Origin: Pseudolabrys sp.
GTDB taxonomy: Bacteria; Pseudomonadota; Alphaproteobacteria; Rhizobiales; Xanthobacteraceae
DNA length: 64,000 bases
Direction of reading: 5' to 3'
Assembly: GCA_029980465.1 (NCBI GenBank)
Contig: JARYIJ010000001.1
Location: 620,001 to 684,000, forward strand
Below are positions 25,121 through 34,749 of the stretch, one piece after another. A model generated the notes under the pieces. That model was not told the origin of the DNA. It made no database searches and saw only the letters and a list, made by a program, of their open reading frames with translations. Each line of letters starts with the position of its first letter. Within the stretch, counting starts at the first letter, position 1. A program made the position numbers and the translations under genes.

Positions 25121-26586
25121 ACGCGCCGGTTCGTCTCAAGGTCGACAATCTGTCGAAGCGTTACGGCGGCCTCGTCGCTGTCAAGAACGTCTCGCTCGAA
25201 CTGCGTGCCGGCGAAATTCTTGGCCTCATCGGCCCCAACGGTTCCGGCAAATCGACGGTGATGAAGCTCATGATGGGCATCGAGCCGTGCAGCGGCGGCA
25301 CCATCACCCTCGACGGCGCCGATATCACGCGCTGGCCGTCGCACCGGGTCGCCCGCGCCGGCGTCGGCATCGTGTTCCAGCACTCACGTCCTCTGCATCG
25401 CCAGACCGTGCTGGAGAACATCAAGCTGGCGCTGCTGCCGGATTCGCTGATCCGGCTGTTCGCCGACCGCGACGTCGATACCCGCGCCCGTGCCATCGCC
25501 GACCGCGTCGGCCTCAGCGCGGTCGTCAACCGGCATCCGTCGACCTTGCCGTTTGCGGACCTGCGGCGCATGGAAATGGCCAAGGCCATCGCCCGCAACC
25601 CGCAGGTGGTGCTGGTCGATGAACCGTTCGCCGGGCTAACCATGTCGGAGGTCGCGGCGTTCTCGGATCTCATTCGCGGCTTTCGCGACGAAGGCCGCGC
25701 CGTGCTGCTCGTCGACCATAACGTCAAGAGCGTCGCGGCGCTGGTCGACCGAGTGTTCGCCATGTATCTCGGCGAGCGCATCGCCGAAGGCACCGCCGAT
25801 GAGGTGATGCGCAATCCGACCGTGCGGCGCGTCTATCTCGGCGGCGAAATCACCGCATCGAACAAGCGGAACGAAGCGGCGGCGGCCAAGCCACCGCTGT
25901 TGAAAGTCGACGACGTCAGCGTCTTTTACGGCAAGGCCCAGGCGCTCGATAAAGTCGGCATTCACGTCGGCCAGGGCGAGTTCGTTTCCATCGTCGGCCT
26001 CAACGGCGCCGGCAAGACGACCTTGTTCAACGCCATGTCCGGCCTCGTGCCTTACTCCGGCAAGATCGAATTTGACGGCCGCAACCTGAACGAGCTGACC
26101 GCCGGCGGCATCGCCCGCTTCGGCCTGGTGCAGTGCCCGGAGAGTCGCGAACTGTTCGGCGACATGAGCGTCGAGGAAAATCTCGATCTCGGCGGCCAAC
26201 ACCTGACGCCCGCGCGCCGCCACGAGCAACTCGACTGGCTGCTCGAACTGTTCCCGATCCTGCGTGAACGGCGCACCCAGGCGTCCCGCACATTGTCCGG
26301 GGGCGAGCAGCAGATGCTGGCGATCGCGCGCGCCCTGATGATGGACCCGAAACTCCTGATCCTCGACGAGCCGACGCTCGGCCTTGCACCGGTCATTCTC
26401 GAACAACTTGGCCGGGCGCTGGAACGGCTGCGCGAGAAATCGCCGGTCACCATCCTTCTCGGCGAGCAGAACGTCACGTTCGCATTACCGCATGCCGACC
26501 GCGTCTACGTGCTCGAACATGCGCGCATCGTCTGGGAGGGCGATCCGGTGCGCTTCGCCAGGGAGATGGGAACCGGCTATCTGTGA
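25117..26586 (+). CDS. Fused LivG-LivF-type ABC transporter ATPase
   Basis: Two nucleotide-binding domains lie in one 489-residue chain. Domain 1 (about 5-240, LivG-like) has Walker A GPNGSGKST, Walker B VVLVDEPFAGL and H-loop VDHN, but its ABC signature is degenerate (LPFADLRRMEMAKA instead of LSGGQ-type). Domain 2 (about 260-489, LivF-like) has GLNGAGKTT, an intact LSGGEQQMLAIARAL, LLILDEPTLGLAP and the Q/H-loop region ILLGEQN. The linker is short (NKRNEAAAAKPP). In most Liv systems these are separate genes, so fusion fixes a 1:1 ratio. It is the last gene of the operon. Confidence 0.93.
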   Translation: MNAPVRLKVDNLSKRYGGLVAVKNVSLELRAGEILGLIGPNGSGKSTVMKLMMGIEPCSGGTITLDGADITRWPSHRVARAGVGIVFQHSRPLHRQTVLENIKLALLPDSLIRLFADRDVDTRARAIADRVGLSAVVNRHPSTLPFADLRRMEMAKAIARNPQVVLVDEPFAGLTMSEVAAFSDLIRGFRDEGRAVLLVDHNVKSVAALVDRVFAMYLGERIAEGTADEVMRNPTVRRVYLGGEITASNKRNEAAAAKPPLLKVDDVSVFYGKAQALDKVGIHVGQGEFVSIVGLNGAGKTTLFNAMSGLVPYSGKIEFDGRNLNELTAGGIARFGLVQCPESRELFGDMSVEENLDLGGQHLTPARRHEQLDWLLELFPILRERRTQASRTLSGGEQQMLAIARALMMDPKLLILDEPTLGLAPVILEQLGRALERLREKSPVTILLGEQNVTFALPHADRVYVLEHARIVWEGDPVRFAREMGTGYL

Positions 26587-26606
26587 CCGCCTCGCGGCGG
26601 CGCCGG

Positions 26607-27083
26607 TCAGGCGCCGCCGCGGCGGAATACCAGGAAGTGCGACAGCGAGAAGTTGACGGCGAAACTTGCGCCGATCGCCAGCACCTTGCCGGCCAGAACC
26701 GCGCGGTCGATGTCAAGGCCGGCGAAACGCTCGAGCAGGTCGGACGCGGCATACACGGTCACGGTATTGGCGACGAAACCGGCCACCTGCGAGAGCGCAA
26801 AGCCGAAATAGGTCCTGAGGCCGAGCTTGCGCCCCGACTCGGCGGCGAACGTGATCTGCGAGTTCATCACGTAGGAACCCGTCATCGCGACGGCCCACGA
26901 GATCATGTTGGCGACGATGATCGGCAGATTCAGCACGTAGAAGCCGAACGAGAACACGCCGAAATCGACGGCCGAGTTCACCAGCCCGACGAGGCCGAAA
27001 CTCAGCGCCTTGATCATCATCGGCCTGGCGTCCGCAACCCGCGCGCGCAGGCCCGATTCGGGTGATTTGCCGCCCTGTTTCAT
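26607..27083 (-). CDS. GtrA family membrane protein
   Basis: The roughly 158-residue protein has four hydrophobic helices, matching GtrA (Pfam GtrA-like), whose members are thought to flip lipid-linked sugars: ALSFGLVGLVNSAVDFGVFS, NMISWAVAMTGSYVMNSQITF and the C-terminal LAIGASFAVNFSLSHFLVFRR. The start MKQGGKSPESG at 27083 is chosen; the longer frame adds a non-homologous segment overlapping the divergent glycosyltransferase promoter. It is divergent from, and functionally paired with, the glycosyltransferase at 27199. Confidence 0.88.
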   Translation of the reverse strand: MKQGGKSPESGLRARVADARPMMIKALSFGLVGLVNSAVDFGVFSFGFYVLNLPIIVANMISWAVAMTGSYVMNSQITFAAESGRKLGLRTYFGFALSQVAGFVANTVTVYAASDLLERFAGLDIDRAVLAGKVLAIGASFAVNFSLSHFLVFRRGGA

Positions 27084-27198
27084 CGCGCCGGGACTTACCA
27101 CGTTCGTTTCGCCGCGCCGAGAGGCCAAAGTCGGGGCGCGACAGCATGCGGCAGTTTGGCTATATGTGCGCCGGGATAAGATATCCGGCCGGATCACG

Positions 27199-28236
27199 AT
27201 GAAAGCGCCTCGCGCCACTCCGAAAAAGACCGCCCACAGCCGCGCCGGCGCGGGCCTATCGATTGTCATCCCTGCCTACAACGAGGCCTACGGGCTGCCA
27301 GGCCTGCACGATCGCATCGCCGCCGTGGCACGCAAACTGCACGCCGAGCGCGGCCTCGCCGTCGAGACGGTCTATATCGACGACGGTTCCAGTGATGCGA
27401 CCTTCCGCGTCGCCAGCGACCTGCCTGCCGACGGATTCGACGTTCAAGCCGTGGCGCTGTCGCGCAACTTCGGCAAGGAAGCCGCCCTGCTCGCCGGCCT
27501 CGAGCATGCCCGTTACGACGCCGTGATGTTCATGGACGCCGACGGGCAGCATCCGCCAGAACTGATCGAAACGCTGGTGTCGCGCTGGCTCGATGACGGC
27601 TACGACGTCGTCTACACCGCCAAGGTGCATCGGGAAAACGAGCCGTGGCAATACCGGTTCGGCGTCAACTGGTTCTACGCCATGGTGAACTGGGGCTCGA
27701 AGCACAAGATCCCCGACGACGCCGGCGACTTTCGGCTGCTGTCGCCGCGCGCCACGCAGGCGCTCAAGCGGCTCCCCGAGCGCAACCGCTTCCTCAAGGG
27801 CCTGTCGACCTGGATCGGCTACCGGCAGATCCGCGTCGACTACGAGCCGGCCGCGCGCGTCCACGGCAAGAGCAGTTGGAGCTTCTGGACGCTGCTGCTG
27901 CTCTCGATCGAAGGCCTCACCTCGTTCTCGGTGGCGCCGCTGCGCGTCGCCAGCTTGCTCGGCATCCTGCTCGCGCTCGGCGCGCTCCTGTTCGGCATCG
28001 AGGTGCTGGTCGAGACCTTCCTGTTCGGCCGCGACGTGCCCGGCTATCCCTCGCTCGTCGTCGGCATGATGATCATCGGCGGCGTGCAGCTCGTGATGAT
28101 CGGTGTGCTCGGCGAATACATCGGCAAGATGCTGTCGGAGACCAAGCAGCGGCCGGCCTATTTCGTCGCAGAACACCTCACCAAGACGGCGGACCACGAG
28201 AAAGCCTCACCGCCCGAATCCCGCGCGGCCGAGTAA
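27199..28236 (+). CDS. Family 2 glycosyltransferase (ArnC/DPM1-like, polyprenyl-phosphate sugar transferase)
   Basis: The 345-residue GT-A enzyme has the opening LSIVIPAYNEAYGLPGLHDRI, VYIDDGSSD (nucleotide-binding acidic residues), ALSRNFGKEAAL and the DxD-type FMDADGQHPPEL. Two C-terminal membrane helices (SLLGILLALGALLFGIEVLV, and MIIGGVQLVMIGVLGEYIGK) are typical of polyprenyl-phosphate glycosyltransferases such as ArnC, GtrB and Dpm1. It is expected to load a sugar on undecaprenyl phosphate at the inner membrane, with the GtrA protein as flippase. The sugar is unknown. Confidence 0.92.
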   Translation: MKAPRATPKKTAHSRAGAGLSIVIPAYNEAYGLPGLHDRIAAVARKLHAERGLAVETVYIDDGSSDATFRVASDLPADGFDVQAVALSRNFGKEAALLAGLEHARYDAVMFMDADGQHPPELIETLVSRWLDDGYDVVYTAKVHRENEPWQYRFGVNWFYAMVNWGSKHKIPDDAGDFRLLSPRATQALKRLPERNRFLKGLSTWIGYRQIRVDYEPAARVHGKSSWSFWTLLLLSIEGLTSFSVAPLRVASLLGILLALGALLFGIEVLVETFLFGRDVPGYPSLVVGMMIIGGVQLVMIGVLGEYIGKMLSETKQRPAYFVAEHLTKTADHEKASPPESRAAE

Positions 28237-28244
28237 CCCTGCCG

Positions 28245-29063
28245 ATGCGGCGGATCACGCTGTGCGCCGACGATTACGGACTATCCCCGGGCGTGAGCCG
28301 CGGCATCCGCGACCTGATCGCGCGCGGGCGGCTCAATGCCACATCGGTGATGACGGCCGCGCCGTCGTTCAATCAGGACGAGGCCGACGCGTTGATGCGC
28401 ATCGCCGGCAAGGCCGCGATCGGCCTCCATGTGACGTTGACCGCACCCTTTCGCCCGCTGTTTCCCACTTTCGCGCCGCTCCGTGACGGCGCCTTCCCAA
28501 AACTGCCGGCGCTGCTCGGCCTCGCGACGGCACGGCGGCTCAACCGGGACACCGTCTATCGCGAAGTCACCGCGCAGCTTCAGGCCTTCGCCAGGCATTT
28601 CGGCCGCATGCCGGACTACGTCGACGGTCACCAGCACGTGCAGTTGTTTCCGCAAATCCGCGATGCCTTTCTCCGCGCCGTCATCGAACGTGCGCCGAAC
28701 GCGTGGGTGCGGCAATGCGGGCGCTTCAGCGGCCAGCCGCGCGGACTGGCCGACCGCAAGGCCCTGCTGCTCGACGTTCTGAGCCTGCGCTTCCGCCGCA
28801 AGGCGCAGCGCCTCGGCGTTCCGTTCAACCCGGCGTTTGCAGGGACCTATAATTTCGGCGCAGCCGGAGACTTTTCGCGTTTGTTCGCGTCGTTCCTCGA
28901 CGGGCTGCCGGACGGCGGCCTCGTCATGTGCCACCCCGGCTTCGCCGACGACGAGCTCAAGCGTGTCGATCCGCTGACGACGCAGCGCGAGTGCGAGTTC
29001 GCCTTCTTTGCCGGCGACGATTTTCCGCGCCTGCTCGCCGAACGCGGCTTCACGCTCGGCTAG
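28245..29063 (+). CDS. ChbG/HpnK (YdjC) family deacetylase
   Basis: The 272-residue protein starts MRRITLCADDYGLSPGVSRGI, with the metal-binding ADDYG motif. The remaining histidines are in GLHVTLT and YVDGHQHVQLFP, the usual zinc ligands of the YdjC fold. Family members remove acetyl groups from sugars (ChbG) or act in hopanoid side-chain formation (HpnK). It lies eight bases after the glycosyltransferase, so a sugar transferred to lipid and then deacetylated, as in polymyxin-resistance pathways, is a reasonable but unproven reading. Confidence 0.88.
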   Translation: MRRITLCADDYGLSPGVSRGIRDLIARGRLNATSVMTAAPSFNQDEADALMRIAGKAAIGLHVTLTAPFRPLFPTFAPLRDGAFPKLPALLGLATARRLNRDTVYREVTAQLQAFARHFGRMPDYVDGHQHVQLFPQIRDAFLRAVIERAPNAWVRQCGRFSGQPRGLADRKALLLDVLSLRFRRKAQRLGVPFNPAFAGTYNFGAAGDFSRLFASFLDGLPDGGLVMCHPGFADDELKRVDPLTTQRECEFAFFAGDDFPRLLAERGFTLG

Positions 29064-29064
29064 G

Positions 29065-29829
29065 TCACATCACGACGACCTTGGTGCCGACCGGAACGCG
29101 GTTGTAGAGATCGATCACGTCGGCGTTGCGCAAGCGGATGCAGCCCGACGACACGTTGTGCCCGATCGTCCAGTCCTCGTTGGTGCCGTGGATACGGTAA
29201 AGCGTCGAGCCGATGTAGAGCGCGCGCGCGCCGAGCGGATTACGCGGACCGCCTTCCATGAAGCGCGGCAGATAGGGCTGCCGCTCCAGCATCTCCTTAG
29301 GCGGCACCCAGCTCGGCCATTCCTTCTTGGCCGTGATCGTATGTACGCCCGACCAGGTGAAGCCGGGGCGGCCGACGCCGATGCCGTAGCGCATCGCCTT
29401 GCCGTCGGCTTCGACCAGATAGAGGAACTTGTGCGGCGTATCGATCACGATCGTGCCGGGCGCCTCCTTGGTGTCGTAGGCGACCTGCTGACGCTGATAG
29501 CGCGGGTCGACGGGCATCGGCGCCTGCGGCACTGGCTGGGGCGCGGTGCCGATCCTCGGATCGGCGTTGGCATAGATCGGGCGTGGCGGCGCAGGCTGTG
29601 GCGGCACCGCCTGCGGCATCGCAACGACCGGGCTGCCCTGGTTGTCGCCGAACAGGAACTGGATAAAGCCGCCGCCGAGATCGGATCGCGGCCGGGGTTG
29701 CACCGGCGCCACGACAACCATGCGAGGCGCTGCATAAGGCCCCTGCTGGATCGGAACCTGATAGGTCTGCGCAAAAGCCGGAGCCGCCGCCATCAGCGCC
29801 CCGGCCAGAACTGCGAAATAACGCACCAT
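29065..29829 (-). CDS. L,D-transpeptidase (YkuD domain)
   Basis: L,D-transpeptidases form 3-3 cross-links in peptidoglycan or attach envelope proteins to it. The roughly 254-residue exported protein has a signal peptide (YFAVLAGALMAAAPAFA), a Pro/Gln-rich linker to about residue 125, and a C-terminal YkuD domain with TIVIDTPHKFLYLV and the catalytic block HGTNEDWTIG...VSSGCIRLRN, containing the active-site Cys and His. ATG 29829 is taken as start; an upstream GTG at 29841 is possible. It converges with the ChbG-like gene with one base between stops. Confidence 0.93.
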   Translation of the reverse strand: MVRYFAVLAGALMAAAPAFAQTYQVPIQQGPYAAPRMVVVAPVQPRPRSDLGGGFIQFLFGDNQGSPVVAMPQAVPPQPAPPRPIYANADPRIGTAPQPVPQAPMPVDPRYQRQQVAYDTKEAPGTIVIDTPHKFLYLVEADGKAMRYGIGVGRPGFTWSGVHTITAKKEWPSWVPPKEMLERQPYLPRFMEGGPRNPLGARALYIGSTLYRIHGTNEDWTIGHNVSSGCIRLRNADVIDLYNRVPVGTKVVVM

Positions 29830-30063
29830 CACCACTCTCACCGCTTCTTACCCCGTAAATGGACTACACGGCGAAAGCGGTACCGATCCGTAAACCATGC
29901 GGCCGTTATGCGAACGACATCGCCGCGTGACTCCCGGTTCGTCGGATCAGCGTTTATTTTGGGTAAAACCGCGGCGGTCATGGTAAACGCCGCGTTGACG
30001 AAACGCGCAACGGGACGTTAATCGCCGCAGGCTAGGACTCGCCCGGACAGAGGTGGGGTTTCC

Positions 30064-30642
30064 GTGCAGCGTAAAGTGTTTCGCGTCGAGCAGATGCTGA
30101 CGCCGTCGCGATCGCGTCAGAGGACGGCGCCGCAGCCGACCACCGCGTCAAAGGCTGCACCGCACGATCTCGACGTCGTCCGCGACACAATCCGGCGCAG
30201 CGAAGCCGAACTCGCGTCTCTCTATCACGACACCCGTCTGCCGCGGTTGCGGGAGGAGCTCGGCGCCGCCATCGCCGGCATGGCGGACGCAACTCAGAAA
30301 ATCCTCGGCTGCGCCGAAGCGATCGACGAAAAGGCGCGCGCGCTGTCGTCGCAGATCAAGGGCGACTTCGGGCGAGGTCTCACGCAGGACGTTCTCGATC
30401 TCGTGACCCGCATCTACGAGGCGAGCAATTTCCAGGACATCGCCGGCCAGCGCATCTCCAAGGCCATGGCCGCGCTGACCGCTATCGAGCAGCAGATCGG
30501 CCAGCTCTGCGACATCTGGGGCGGCGTCCCCTCGCCGCAGCGCGCCGCGATCACCACCGAGGCGGCGTTGCTCAACGGACCGAAACTCGCGGGCGACGGC
30601 GGCCACGCCGACCAGAGCGACATCGACCGGATGTTTTCCTGA
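30064..30642 (+). CDS. cheZ: Protein phosphatase CheZ
   Basis: CheZ dephosphorylates CheY-P. The 192-residue helical protein has the catalytic block NFQDIAGQRISKAMAAL (about 122-138), matching the DFQDLTGQ region of enterobacterial CheZ, in which the second Gln is catalytic. It ends DQSDIDRMFS, an acidic amphipathic tail like the CheY-binding peptide. The GTG start at 30064 follows AGAGGTGGGG. No other chemotaxis gene is nearby; the likely partner is the cheY at 12576. Confidence 0.88.
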   Translation: MQRKVFRVEQMLTPSRSRQRTAPQPTTASKAAPHDLDVVRDTIRRSEAELASLYHDTRLPRLREELGAAIAGMADATQKILGCAEAIDEKARALSSQIKGDFGRGLTQDVLDLVTRIYEASNFQDIAGQRISKAMAALTAIEQQIGQLCDIWGGVPSPQRAAITTEAALLNGPKLAGDGGHADQSDIDRMFS

Positions 30643-30645
30643 CTG

Positions 30646-31845
30646 TCACGACGGACGGCGGATCAGCACGAAGCAGACCAGCCCGGTTGCAGCGAAGGCC
30701 GCCGCAAGACCAAGCGCCATCGAATCCGACAGCTTCTCGACCACCAGCGCCATCGCCAGCGGCGCCGCCGCCTGCATCAACTGGAACGGCCCCGCGAGAC
30801 GGCCGATCAGCCGGCCGTAGCCGACCGGACCGAACAGGGCGAGCGGCAGCGCGCCCCGGGTAATGGTGACGAGGCCATTGGCGCCGCCGAACATCAAGGC
30901 GAACGCCGCGGCCGCCGGTACGGTGAAGCCGAACACCGCCAGCATGACGAAGGCACAAAGCAGAACGCCGAGAGCGAACCGCGCCACCCACAGCGGATGA
31001 ATGTCGCGGCCGAACGCGAACTCGACCAGCCGCGCGCCGACCTGGGCCGGACCGAACAGCGCGCCGATCCACACGACCGTGCCGGCGTCGATGCCTTCGC
31101 GCGTGAAAATCGCCAGCAGATGCGCGGCAAGCCCCGACGGCACGAAGGCATAGGCCGTGAAGGCTGACGCCACCAGAAGAAAGGCCGCTCTCGTCGGCGG
31201 TAGGACCGTCGCCGGTTTGCGATCCGGCGTCTCCGGCGGCGGCGCAAGGAGAGCGCGGTGACGAGGCAGCACGAAGGCGTGCAGCGGCGCCGAAACTAGG
31301 GCCAGCACGGCGGCGTAAGCGAGATAAGCTCCGCGCCAGCCTATTGTTTCCAGCAGAACATGCGTGACCGGCCAACTCACCGTCGAGGCAAAGCCGCCGA
31401 CAAGCGTCAGCGCCGTGATGGGCCGCCGCGCCGCCGCGCCAAAGATGCGGCCGAGCGTGGCGAAGGCCGAGTCGTAAAGGTTCGCCGCCATCGCCGCGCC
31501 GAGCAGCATCCACACCGCGACATACATGACCGGGTGAGCGGCGACGGTGATCAGCGCCAGGCCGAGCGCACCAGCCAGAGAGCCGACCGTCATCACCACG
31601 TGACCGCCAAGCCGGTCGATGGTCCGGCCGACATAAGGCGAAATCAGGCCGGAGATCAGCAGACCGACGGAGAAGCCGCCCATCGCGAAGGCGATGCTCC
31701 AGCCGCGCTCCTTCGCGATCAGCGGCAGGATCAGGACGGGCGTGTAGTAGATGCAGCCCCAGGACACGATCTGGGTGATACCGAGCACCGGGACGGCGCG
31801 CCACGGTTCCTGCAGAAGTGTCTTCGCCGGACTCACGGCGCGCAC
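30646..31845 (-). CDS. Major facilitator superfamily transporter
   Basis: The 399-residue protein has twelve predicted helices. The loop 2-3 motif reads SPYVGRTIDRLGGHVVM, a variant of the MFS motif GxLaDrxGrr, and a central cytoplasmic loop (APPPETPDRKPATVL) separates the halves. It resembles the monocarboxylate/YbfB-like branch. The substrate is unknown. GTG 31845 is used as start. It converges with cheZ. Confidence 0.88.
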   Translation of the reverse strand: MRAVSPAKTLLQEPWRAVPVLGITQIVSWGCIYYTPVLILPLIAKERGWSIAFAMGGFSVGLLISGLISPYVGRTIDRLGGHVVMTVGSLAGALGLALITVAAHPVMYVAVWMLLGAAMAANLYDSAFATLGRIFGAAARRPITALTLVGGFASTVSWPVTHVLLETIGWRGAYLAYAAVLALVSAPLHAFVLPRHRALLAPPPETPDRKPATVLPPTRAAFLLVASAFTAYAFVPSGLAAHLLAIFTREGIDAGTVVWIGALFGPAQVGARLVEFAFGRDIHPLWVARFALGVLLCAFVMLAVFGFTVPAAAAFALMFGGANGLVTITRGALPLALFGPVGYGRLIGRLAGPFQLMQAAAPLAMALVVEKLSDSMALGLAAAFAATGLVCFVLIRRPS

Positions 31846-31895
31846 GCTAGCACGGCCGCGCCGATTGCGACGCGGCCGTCAGCCATGCGGCGGCG

Positions 31896-32450
31896 TTATT
31901 GCTTCGGCGGCGCCGGTGGCTTGGGCTTCGCGGCCGGCTTGCGCCGGGCCGACGGCTTCTTGCCGCCTTCGGCGCCGCAGCGCACGTAGACCATCGTGCC
32001 GTAACGACCCTGAACCTCTTGATCCATCCAGCGCAGGATCAGGATGCGGCCATCGAACTGCTCCACCTCGCGGTCGTCTGAGCTGCCTGGCGGCTCGTCC
32101 TTCGGGCCAACGTAGTTCTTGCCCCCCGGCGCGCCCTTGACGGTGAGTTCCGACGGCTGCGCCTGGTCGGCGAGGTGCATCATGATGCCGCCGGTCGGCC
32201 CCGGCGTGATCACATAAGGATTGCGGCACTGGTTGCGCGCGGCCGCTTCGGTGCGGTCGCGGTCTTCCGGCTTGTGATAGGCGGCGAGACCCCATTTGCC
32301 GACGAGATCGAGCGGCGAGAATGACGGCGGCAGCGTCGGCACCACCGGCGGCGCGGCCGGTTGCGGCGGCTCGGCTTGCTGACTGGCGCAGCCTGCAACC
32401 AAAGTCGCAACTGCGACCAGCGTGACGCAAAGAAGACTGGACCGGCGCAA
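31896..32450 (-). CDS. Putative lipoprotein, unknown function
   Basis: The 184-residue product has a short signal peptide ending in the lipobox LVAG-C near residue 20, then a Pro-rich linker. A compact domain follows, with LVGKWGLAAYH, CRNPYVITPGPTGGIMMHLAD and ILRWMDQEVQGRYGTMVYVRC. The tail is Lys/Pro-rich. The TTG at 32450 is chosen because an excellent ribosome-binding site (GGGGAGG) lies five bases upstream and it places the signal peptide at the N-terminus; a longer frame would bury it. Compact beta-rich proteins of this kind sometimes resemble AprI/Inh inhibitors, but I cannot assign a role. Confidence 0.75.
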   Translation of the reverse strand: MRRSSLLCVTLVAVATLVAGCASQQAEPPQPAAPPVVPTLPPSFSPLDLVGKWGLAAYHKPEDRDRTEAAARNQCRNPYVITPGPTGGIMMHLADQAQPSELTVKGAPGGKNYVGPKDEPPGSSDDREVEQFDGRILILRWMDQEVQGRYGTMVYVRCGAEGGKKPSARRKPAAKPKPPAPPKQ

Positions 32451-32552
32451 AATGACCTCCCCGACGCGATGACAAACGACTTTGCGGGTCGCAAGGGCCG
32501 AGCGCAAGCACGGTTGTCACTTTTCGCCACGGCGTTGCCCAGCGTCCTCAGC

Positions 32553-32581
32553 TTGACTCCCCGGGCGCAAGTCCCTATTTC
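32553..32581 (+). promoter_or_regulatory. groESL sigma-70-type promoter
   Basis: TTGACT (32553-32558), a 17-base spacer and TATTTC (32576-32581) predict a start near 32588, immediately before the CIRCE operator. No clear sigma-32 promoter was recognised. Confidence 0.55.
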
Positions 32582-32591
32582 CCAGTGGCCT

Positions 32592-32618
32592 TTAGCACTC
32601 TCCTATATGGACTGCTAA
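32592..32618 (+). promoter_or_regulatory. CIRCE operator (HrcA binding site) of groESL
   Basis: TTAGCACTC, nine bases, then GACTGCTAA. The consensus right arm is GAGTGCTAA, so there is one mismatch. Its place at the predicted transcription start, 60 bases before groES, indicates repression by HrcA with heat induction. hrcA is not in the window. Confidence 0.9.
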
Positions 32619-32678
32619 AGGCTTATGAAATCGACGTTTTCCCCGCACGTTTCGCGTGCCCGCCGGAGTACCAGAGAG

Positions 32679-32975
32679 ATGGCCAAGACCAAATTCCGCC
32701 CGCTGCATGACCGTGTCGTCGTGCGCCGCATCGCCGCCGAAGAGAAGACCAAAGGCGGCATCATCATCCCCGACACCGCGCAGGAAAAGCCGCAGCAGGG
32801 CGAAGTCATTGCCGTCGGACCGGGCGGCCGCGACGAAGCCGGCAAGCTCATCCCGATCGACATCAAGGTCGGCGACACGGTGCTGTTCGGCAAATGGTCG
32901 GGCAACGAGATCAAGCTCGACGGCGAGGAGCTCCTCATCATGAAGGAGTCCGACATCATGGGCGTGATCGCCTAA
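32679..32975 (+). CDS. groES: Co-chaperonin GroES
   Basis: GroES forms the heptameric lid of the chaperonin. The 98-residue protein [19 protein letters not shown] has the mobile loop around [19 protein letters not shown] (about 18-36) that contacts GroEL, and the usual ending [17 protein letters not shown] 32679 follows AGAG. A start further upstream would lie in the 5' leader and is rejected. It is followed after 33 bases by groEL. Confidence 0.97.
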   Translation: MAKTKFRPLHDRVVVRRIAAEEKTKGGIIIPDTAQEKPQQGEVIAVGPGGRDEAGKLIPIDIKVGDTVLFGKWSGNEIKLDGEELLIMKESDIMGVIA

Positions 32976-33002
32976 GTCTCCCCAGAAACACGTTTGGAGT
33001 AA

Positions 33003-34652
<1,650 letters not shown>

Positions 34653-34749
34653 AACCGCTCCGCCCTGCAAGACGTCGAGGGGGTCGCCGTTTGGCGGCCC
34701 CCTTTTCGTTTGCAGACGCCGTGGACCGCCTCGTGGCCCGGTATGTTGC

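Noticed and set aside
32619..32678. Upstream GroES start adding 18 residues
   Set aside because: The extra residues lie in the leader after the CIRCE operator and do not match GroES, which begins [13 protein letters not shown].
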